A stretch of DNA of 64,000 nucleotides from Cannabis sativa (taxonomy: Eukaryota; Streptophyta; Magnoliopsida; Rosales; Cannabaceae). The stretch's first letter is position 1, and each line of letters opens with the position of its first letter. The position numbers and the translations under genes are program-made. Below are positions 57,738 to 64,000 of the stretch, one piece after another. The DNA lies in assembly GCF_029168945.1 (NCBI RefSeq), contig NC_083601.1:18318160-18382159 (forward strand). Reading direction: 5' to 3'. The notes beneath the pieces were generated by a model. It made no database searches. It saw nothing but the letters and a program-made list of their open reading frames with translations, and was not told the origin of the DNA.

Positions 57738-59042
57738 ATGGGTGATAGCAATTCTCCTCCTGAGTCTCCTAAAGAAAACCCAGATCATGTCTCTGATTCT
57801 AACCAAATTGCTAAAGACGATGGTGAATTGGAAAATATTGTTAGAAAGTTCCAAGACACGATGTCTGTTAGCAAGAGACACAAGTTTTGGGAAACCCAAC
57901 CTGTTGGGCAATTTAAGGATAAGGAGGATACTAGTTTGCCTGAGGGTCCTATTGAGCCTCCAACGCCATTATCTGAGGTCAAACAAGAGCCTTACAATCT
58001 GCCTAGTCAATATGAATGGACTACATGTGATATGGACTCTGAAGAGACTTGCAATGAGGTGTATGCACTTTTGAAGAATAATTACGTTGAGGATGATGAG
58101 AACATGTTTAGATTCAACTATTCGAAGGAGTTCCTTAGGTGGGCTTTGCGCCCTCCGGGTTTCTACAGGAGCTGGCACATTGGTGTACGTGCAAAGGCTT
58201 CAAAGAAGCTAGTTGCTTTTATTACTGGAGTCCCTGCTAGGATCCGGGTTCGGGATGTTGTTGTAAAAATGGCTGAGATTAATTTCTTGTGTGTTCATAA
58301 GAAGCTCAGGTCGAAGAGACTAGCCCCTGTCATGATCAAGGAGGTAACACGGAGGGTTCACTTGGAGAATATATGGCAGGCTGCATACACTGCTGGAGTG
58401 GTCCTTCCAACTCCCATAACAACTTGCCAGTACTGGCATAGGTCTCTCAATCCAAAGAAACTTATTGATGTTGGGTTTTCAAGGCTTGGTGCAAGGATGA
58501 CAATGAGTCGAACTGTAAAGCTATACAAGTTACCAGATTCACCAGCTACTCCTGGATTTAGAAAGATGGAACTTCGCGATGTTCCTGCAGTAACCCGGTT
58601 GCTTAGAAACTACTTGGGACAGTTTGTTGTTGCACCAGATTTTGATGAAGATGATGTTGAGCATTGGCTTCTTCCAACTGAGGGTGTAGTGGATAGTTTC
58701 CTGGTCGAGAGCCCAGAGACACATGATATCACTGACTTCTGCAGCTTCTACACTCTTCCTTCATCCATCCTTGGCAATCAAACTTACTCAACTTTGAAAG
58801 CTGCTTACTCGTATTATAATGTGGCCACTAAGACTCCATTGCTTCAGTTGATGAATGATGCTCTTATTGTAGCAAAACAGAAGGATTTTGATGTTTTCAA
58901 CGCTTTAGACGTCATGGAGAATGACTCGTTCTTGAAGGAGCTAAAATTCGGACCAGGTGATGGGCAACTTCACTATTATCTTTATAATTATAGGGTGAGG
59001 CAAGAGTTGAAACCATCAGAGCTTGGTCTTGTTCTCTTGTAG
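57738..59042 (+). CDS. NMT1: glycylpeptide N-tetradecanoyltransferase (N-myristoyltransferase)
   Basis: A single uninterrupted 434-codon frame, the same length as Arabidopsis NMT1. The enzyme transfers myristate from myristoyl-CoA to the N-terminal Gly of proteins such as small GTPases, CDPKs and SnRK1 beta subunits, in the cytosol and on ribosomes (family knowledge). Residues 1-70 are a polar, variable N-terminus. The N-terminal GNAT-like half follows (YEWTTCDMD, FRFNYSKEFLRWAL, FYRSWHIGVRAKASKKLVAFI) with NMT signature 1, EINFLCVHK, near residue 185. The C-terminal half has YWHRSLNPKKL, the YSYYN segment and signature 2, KFGPGDG, near residue 408. It ends LVLL, whose terminal carboxylate acts as the catalytic base. 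This ATG is the first of the frame and sits just after the leader intron acceptor. No lesion seen. Confidence 0.97.
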   Translation: MGDSNSPPESPKENPDHVSDSNQIAKDDGELENIVRKFQDTMSVSKRHKFWETQPVGQFKDKEDTSLPEGPIEPPTPLSEVKQEPYNLPSQYEWTTCDMDSEETCNEVYALLKNNYVEDDENMFRFNYSKEFLRWALRPPGFYRSWHIGVRAKASKKLVAFITGVPARIRVRDVVVKMAEINFLCVHKKLRSKRLAPVMIKEVTRRVHLENIWQAAYTAGVVLPTPITTCQYWHRSLNPKKLIDVGFSRLGARMTMSRTVKLYKLPDSPATPGFRKMELRDVPAVTRLLRNYLGQFVVAPDFDEDDVEHWLLPTEGVVDSFLVESPETHDITDFCSFYTLPSSILGNQTYSTLKAAYSYYNVATKTPLLQLMNDALIVAKQKDFDVFNALDVMENDSFLKELKFGPGDGQLHYYLYNYRVRQELKPSELGLVLL

Positions 59043-60383
59043 TTTGGCATTATTTTTTTTTTGGTGGTTTCAGCTATTGCATTTGAACTAAAAACAAACT
59101 GTTATCTGTTTTAGTGGCGTTGGTATTCTTGTCTTGTTTTCTTTGCAACAACAAAGGATGAGATTTTCCTCTTAATTTATCATTTTTATTTGCATGGTTA
59201 GAGAGCGAATATGTTGAGGTGGTTTTTACTAGAGACAATAAGACCTTGTTTGTTGTTTACTACGCATGGAACCTTGATGTTTTTTTTTTGGAGCAGAAAA
59301 CTGATCGAACCAAGATAATAGTTGGAATTATGCATAATTTTCCATTTCACATTTCACTTGCAGGGTGCTCGTTATTAATTCATTTCTTTATATCATATTT
59401 ATATATATATATCCACATTATCTACTATTTTTCTTCTTTGAAACCATCTTTGAGATAGGGTTTATAGGGTGATGAATGCTACACTCACTGGTAACGAGCA
59501 GCAGGAAAAAGTTCTATGCCAATCCAGTGATGAGAAAGAAATGCCAATGGCCGTAAGAAGTGCACTTTTAAAGCGCTTAATCATAAATTAGATTTTTTTT
59601 TTTTAAATAATACTAAGATATTGAGAAAATAGAAAAGGAAACAGTTTGTATTGTACATCTTTGCCACAGTAATGTACATACCAGACGATTATTTGAATAT
59701 TAACTTTTTTTTTTAATGCAGAGATATTTGCCTAGTATAAATTGTTTTTATGCATTTTGATTCCATTCACATTTCCAAGACACAAGAGGGAATAGGGTCC
59801 ATTTTTCCAATTTTGGGGACTTCTACCACACTTGAAGAATAAGATCTATCTTTTCTAATTACCCAAGTAATGCCATGATATAGTGAGCAACATTCAAGAA
59901 ATTGGTACTCTAAAACTTTGGGTGCTAGAGGTCAAGGTAGCCATTTGAGAGCCACTCTATCCGCTCTATAGTGTTTGGCCTTTCTTTGACCTCCTCCTCC
60001 CCTTTTCTTTGATATAAATAAATATATATAAAATAAAAAATAAAAAAATTTAAAAGCAGACGAAAAGAAAATCCATTCAATCGTTTGATTAATAAAAGTA
60101 TGCTACATTTGTAATTAGCGAAAGTGTCCATATTACAGCATTCGGGCCTTTGATAATTGCTGTACATGATTTTCCATTGGTTGAATAATCTCCAACCAGT
60201 GGCCCAAGCTGACGATAATGCACAAAATACTCCTAGTATAGGTTATAACTAGACTACTAAAAGAAGAAAAAAATTCAATTTAGTTGCACCTCAAGGAAAA
60301 GTGAAAAACAAGCAAAATTTACAAGTTCTTAATACAAGGGTTCATTTTCAAAAATGAGTAGAGCATGGCTTTCAGCTCTTATG
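59043..60383. other. region between convergent NMT1 and TRB: 3' UTRs, no clear gene
   Basis: NMT1 3' untranslated sequence, T-rich tracts and TATATA repeats (about 59400-59412). A 39-codon frame, 59472-59591 (MNATLTGNEQQEKV), is of normal composition but matches nothing I recognise. The right end (about 60290-60383) is probably the TRB 3' UTR. Confidence 0.45.
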
Positions 60384-63300
60384 CTATGCTGTGTACACGC
60401 ATTCACCCTGCGAACCTGTAAAGTTAGAAACACTATCTAGTTAAAAATAAGTTAGTTAGAGTGGAAAACTTTGGGGCAAAAAAAAATTAAGAGTCAAAAA
60501 TTCTGGTATTACATTTCTCAAATATCTCTTTTGCTAACTGCAGAAGTGATTCTGTGTCTTCGGCCATCTCGGAAATCCTATCTGCCTCCTTCACTGCTTC
60601 AGCTGCCACAAATGATTTATTTTCAGCTTCAGCTATCTTGTAGGCAGCATTACCTGCTTCGTCTACTACATCAGTAGTGGTCCTGTAAACAGTAGTCTGC
60701 AATGGGCGGGGTTGATTTTCTGCTTTTAGTGCAGGCGTCTTTGTTCCAAATGAGGCATCCACATTGCTTTTCACCTTGTAGCAATTTTGAACCTGCATTT
60801 TTCAAGTTTAACTATGATAAAAAAAATTGTTACAAAAACCCCACATGCAACTTCCTAGTTCCATTGGTCTTTGGATAGAACTCGATGATATACATCTTAT
60901 AGTTCTCCAATTTTTAAGGAATGAGGGATCAGAAATTGGCAGGTAAACTGTAATTAAGATATAATTCCTAAAATCCTGATTGTAAAGCAATTAGTAAATG
61001 AAATCAACATCTTAATCTTGCAGCATACAATTTCTATTAGATGACATACCGAATGGATCCAGAAATATATATAATATACAATATATCTTATATTGTTTCT
61101 ATTAGGAATGTGAAAGTAAAGCAACTTTAGTTTAATTATATGACGACAAGAATGTAAATTTCAAATTATAATACCAAATGGATCCAGAAAAAATAAAACA
61201 AAAAAATAGAGAGAAAGAGAACCCAAAAGAAAAAATAAAACATAATATTGAAATTTGAAACCAATAACCTTTTCGAGTTTGTCTTGTGAGACCAGCCTTC
61301 TCAGCCTTGTACTTAATAGCCTCCTAAAGTTTTGGGGAACCTCGTGTCTTTGCTGCATAAATTATCATAATCAAACTAAAAATATGGCAATGGAATAACA
61401 ATGACGAAACATGATACAATGGTGAGAAAATACTACAAGCTACAGAGAGTGAGATAAGTCTGACAATATCAAATCATAACTTTTCTATTGTCACCACCAC
61501 CCGTACTAAGTGAAAGCACTTCTATTTAAGAAAATCACACAAACACAAGCTAGCTCATAAAGCTTAATTTAAAATGCAGAAAAGGTTCATTAGTAACCCA
61601 ACAGCAACTTTTCCAGAAGAACCATTATGTTCAAGTATAACATAGCATTAGGGGTTTGAGTTTTGACATCTGGTGCGCTAAAAAAATAAATTTTCTTCAT
61701 AACTTGAAATAATGCCAAAAAATTGCCCAGTACTGGAAATTGAATTTCCAATGCAAGTTCTCTTCTATTTATAGACTAGTTAAGGAGCCTTTCAGAAAAC
61801 CTGGAGCAAAACAGTCAATAAAACAAGAGCTTTCTCATTGACTATTATGGTTTATAACATCACATACTGGATACTCAATTGAAAGTTTATATAATGTTAT
61901 TTCTAGAGCAATTGAAATAACGTGTCTTTTTTGTCTACTGATCTTACACTGTCTTCGTATCTATTTATCATAAAAAATTATATAGCAAGTCTTCATTTTT
62001 CTCATAGCAAATCAATCAAGATTAATTTCAATAAAATTTGTTGGTATTATTCAAACATACCTCAATATAGCTTACAATTGCACTAGTGTCTGATCCATTG
62101 GGTTCTTTCAAGGTAGAAAGGGCTTCAAAAATCATTGTATTGTACCTGTATTAAAATAGCATTATAGAATCAGAAAGTGTCAATAACCAGAAAAAATAAG
62201 GAGTATCATCATTAGAGTAGAGAGACTGGCTATTTGTATGATGTGAAAGCAGAAAATAGTGGATAACCATTGAAGTCAAATAGAAAGCACTGCCTTTGTT
62301 CAATGAATCAATGTTTATTTATTGCACATGTCCAATAAAATCAATAGCTGGTACTTGTTTCAAAAGTTCAGGTGTTAAAGCTTCTACATAACTTCTGTAG
62401 AGGTGCTTGAATCAATGAGAAAACAGCAGTAAAGAATAGCACAGAGAAAGAGAGAGATCCGACGGGAGACAAAAGCATGATCATGATATAAAATTCCCTC
62501 CGAATACAAAAGGAAAATAACTATCCTCTCGCAGAGGTAACTAAGACGTTGATTTAGACACTATCACATACTCACATCTATGTTTCCCACTACTAAACCA
62601 AGAAAACTTCAAAATCTGGACACTTAGTTTTCTGTTAATTGAGCTTTTCGCCGAGTTCTCTTAGAAAAATGACATCATGTACTCTAAGGCAAGCAAACGG
62701 CAGCAAAGCCAGCATGTTGGATCAAGGATCAGAACAAAAATGTACTTTTTACAAATCTACTACCTTATTACATCCCACCATGAAATTACAGAAAGTGGTG
62801 AGCCCAAACACTTGATGTTAGAGGGTCTAAAGCCTAAGGATTCAGGTCAAGTAAGAACCTTTATCTAAGAAGCATATCTTAGTTTTGCTAAATAAGTGGC
62901 CTAAACTGCCTTTGGCTTGACACACATTCACTACAGTCTCTCTCTTCCTCACAGTCTAGGCAGCTATGCAATCATCACAGTGGTGGCATGCTGCTAAATT
63001 ATCTTGCTCCATCCAAATCATATACATAAATCTTCTCACTCATCATACCACACCATCTCATATTCAACAAAATTTCCACTGAAGTAACCTGCATAATCTC
63101 TGCTACAAAATGTATTAAATAGCAACATATGGATCAGGGGAAAGAACAACAATCATACATTGAAGAGTTTTTTCCATCTGGCAAAGCTTTGGAAGAATCA
63201 TCCGTGCTTGGAACTGCTGCGGAATCACGGGCAGCTGGAGCAGGGACGGCGGTCTGTGGAGTAGACACCTGACTAGCAGGGGCATCTGAGTTAGCTTTAG

Positions 63301-63910
63301 CTTTCACGGTTCTCGACTTTTCCCTGGGACCTTGGCCATTGGCACTACAACTCATATTCCGCCATTTGTCCTGTACACCCACAAAACAATTTTAGCACCA
63401 TACCACCAGACAATTCACATCATCAATACACAGAAAATTACACTAATTTTATTGCAAATTCACATCATCTACAACATACTAGTACATAACCAGAATAAGA
63501 TATCATAAGTTTTGATAGAAGGGGAAAACCCAAATCAAACTCAAACTTCAGGAAAAATGCCTTCCAACTCTTTTTGGGTTACTTTGGAATTAATGAACCA
63601 AGCCGGGAGTGACTTCTTCAACAGCTATTATAAAAATCGACAGTATACAAATTCCAAGAACTGCCCATGAAAACTCTTCTTGATTAAGTATAATAAAAAG
63701 AAAAGGTCAAGCCTTTTATGCCCAAAAAGAAGACAGAGAAAAAAGAAAAAAATCGGAGACCTTGAGATCAATATTGGAACGATTGACAAGATAGGGATTG
63801 AACTCGGGGTCTCTCTGAATATCCTTCCACTTTCCAGTCCCATGCTTTGCGACTCCTGCTCTTAGAGCTTCTTCTTCCTCCGAAGTCCACTTCTGCTTCG
63901 GATTACCCAT
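60384..63910 (-). CDS. TRB: single-Myb-histone telomere-repeat-binding factor (TRB/SMH class), 6 inferred exons
   Basis: Exons on the minus strand: 63910-63761, 63370-63159, 62145-62061, 61352-61269, 60792-60513, 60415-60384. All have GT/AG borders and phases agree (280 codons; Arabidopsis TRBs have about 295-300). An N-terminal Myb domain ([20 protein letters not shown] to DLK, completed by DKWRN) contains the telobox signature of TRF-like proteins. A Ser/Ala/Pro-rich linker follows. A central linker-histone GH1/H15 domain comes next ([15 protein letters not shown] to LVSQDKLEK). A C-terminal coiled coil ([23 protein letters not shown]) ends [10 protein letters not shown]. TRBs bind telomeric repeats and promoter telo-boxes and recruit PRC2 and PEAT complexes (family knowledge). 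An upstream in-frame ATG at 63952 would add 14 basic residues; the MGNPKQKW start is preferred because family members begin there. Confidence 0.93.
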
Positions 63911-64000
63911 ATTCTCTTTTCTGTTTCTCTTTCTGTATTTGATTTTGTTCAAAGTCTAAACAAATAAAAGAACCATATAATATATTCCAGCTGAGGTGTG
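63911..64000 (-). promoter_or_regulatory. TRB 5' leader, cut by the window edge
   Basis: Short CT/AG-rich upstream sequence. The promoter lies beyond the window. Confidence 0.4.

Overview
This window is nuclear DNA of a dicot plant. It is AT-rich, its genes carry introns, and most of it is retrotransposons. The species cannot be read from sequence alone; Rosales (for example Cannabaceae) is only an impression. Three ordinary cellular genes lie in the right third. A THO6/DWA1-type WD40 gene is on the minus strand at 41838-44909 (13 inferred exons). An intact single-exon-CDS N-myristoyltransferase (NMT1) is on the plus strand at 57738-59042. A single-Myb-histone telomere-repeat-binding factor (TRB/SMH class) is on the minus strand at 60384-63910 (6 inferred exons). 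NMT1 and TRB are convergent.

Left part (1-18182): fragments of a minus-strand DUF1985-type gene (893-2459, with a probable 5' leader at 13398-13560) are split by a complete 10.1-kb LTR element ('A', 3281-13389, TSD CTACG). Next come a minisatellite, a 282-bp MULE-like MITE (14320-14601) and a 2.67-kb MULE (14911-17578). The MULE carries a MuDR-type transposase fragment on one strand and a second DUF1985-type N-terminal fragment on the other.

Central nest (18183-40815): an outer TIR element with a 9-bp TSD contains a 5'-truncated LINE. The LINE tail is interrupted by a SIRE/Maximus-like Copia element ('C', 20442-40733, TSD GAAAT). Element C is itself interrupted by a second gag-only LTR element ('B', 27625-37606, TSD ACCCG). 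Elements A, B and a solo LTR at 46220-48079 form one family. A and B have long LTRs (about 1.9 kb), a Met-tRNA-type PBS, a non-coding leader of about 3.5 kb and a gag gene, but no protease, integrase or RT. That is the TR-GAG type of non-autonomous element. Element B keeps an intact gag. A block of about 400 bp before gag is well conserved between A and B and carries paired hairpins with identical loops and a duplicated 22-nt motif. This is the most interesting unexplained signal in the window.

Right part (44950-57050): a LINE relic is followed by a broken Copia fragment whose gag is split by the solo LTR (TSD CTTAA). Then comes an old, internally deleted Copia element (50505-56102) whose 5' LTR alone holds a 121-bp tandem duplication including its TATA box.

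Insertion order that can be read: outer TIR element, then LINE, then Copia C, then gag-only B. By eye the LTR pairs of A and C differ at roughly 1-2% of sites, so both are young; the 50505-56102 element is older. The THO6 gene carries an in-frame TAA and lacks about 11 expected codons at the same splice junction, so its function here is in doubt. NMT1 and TRB look functional. No rRNA, tRNA or CRISPR array was recognised.
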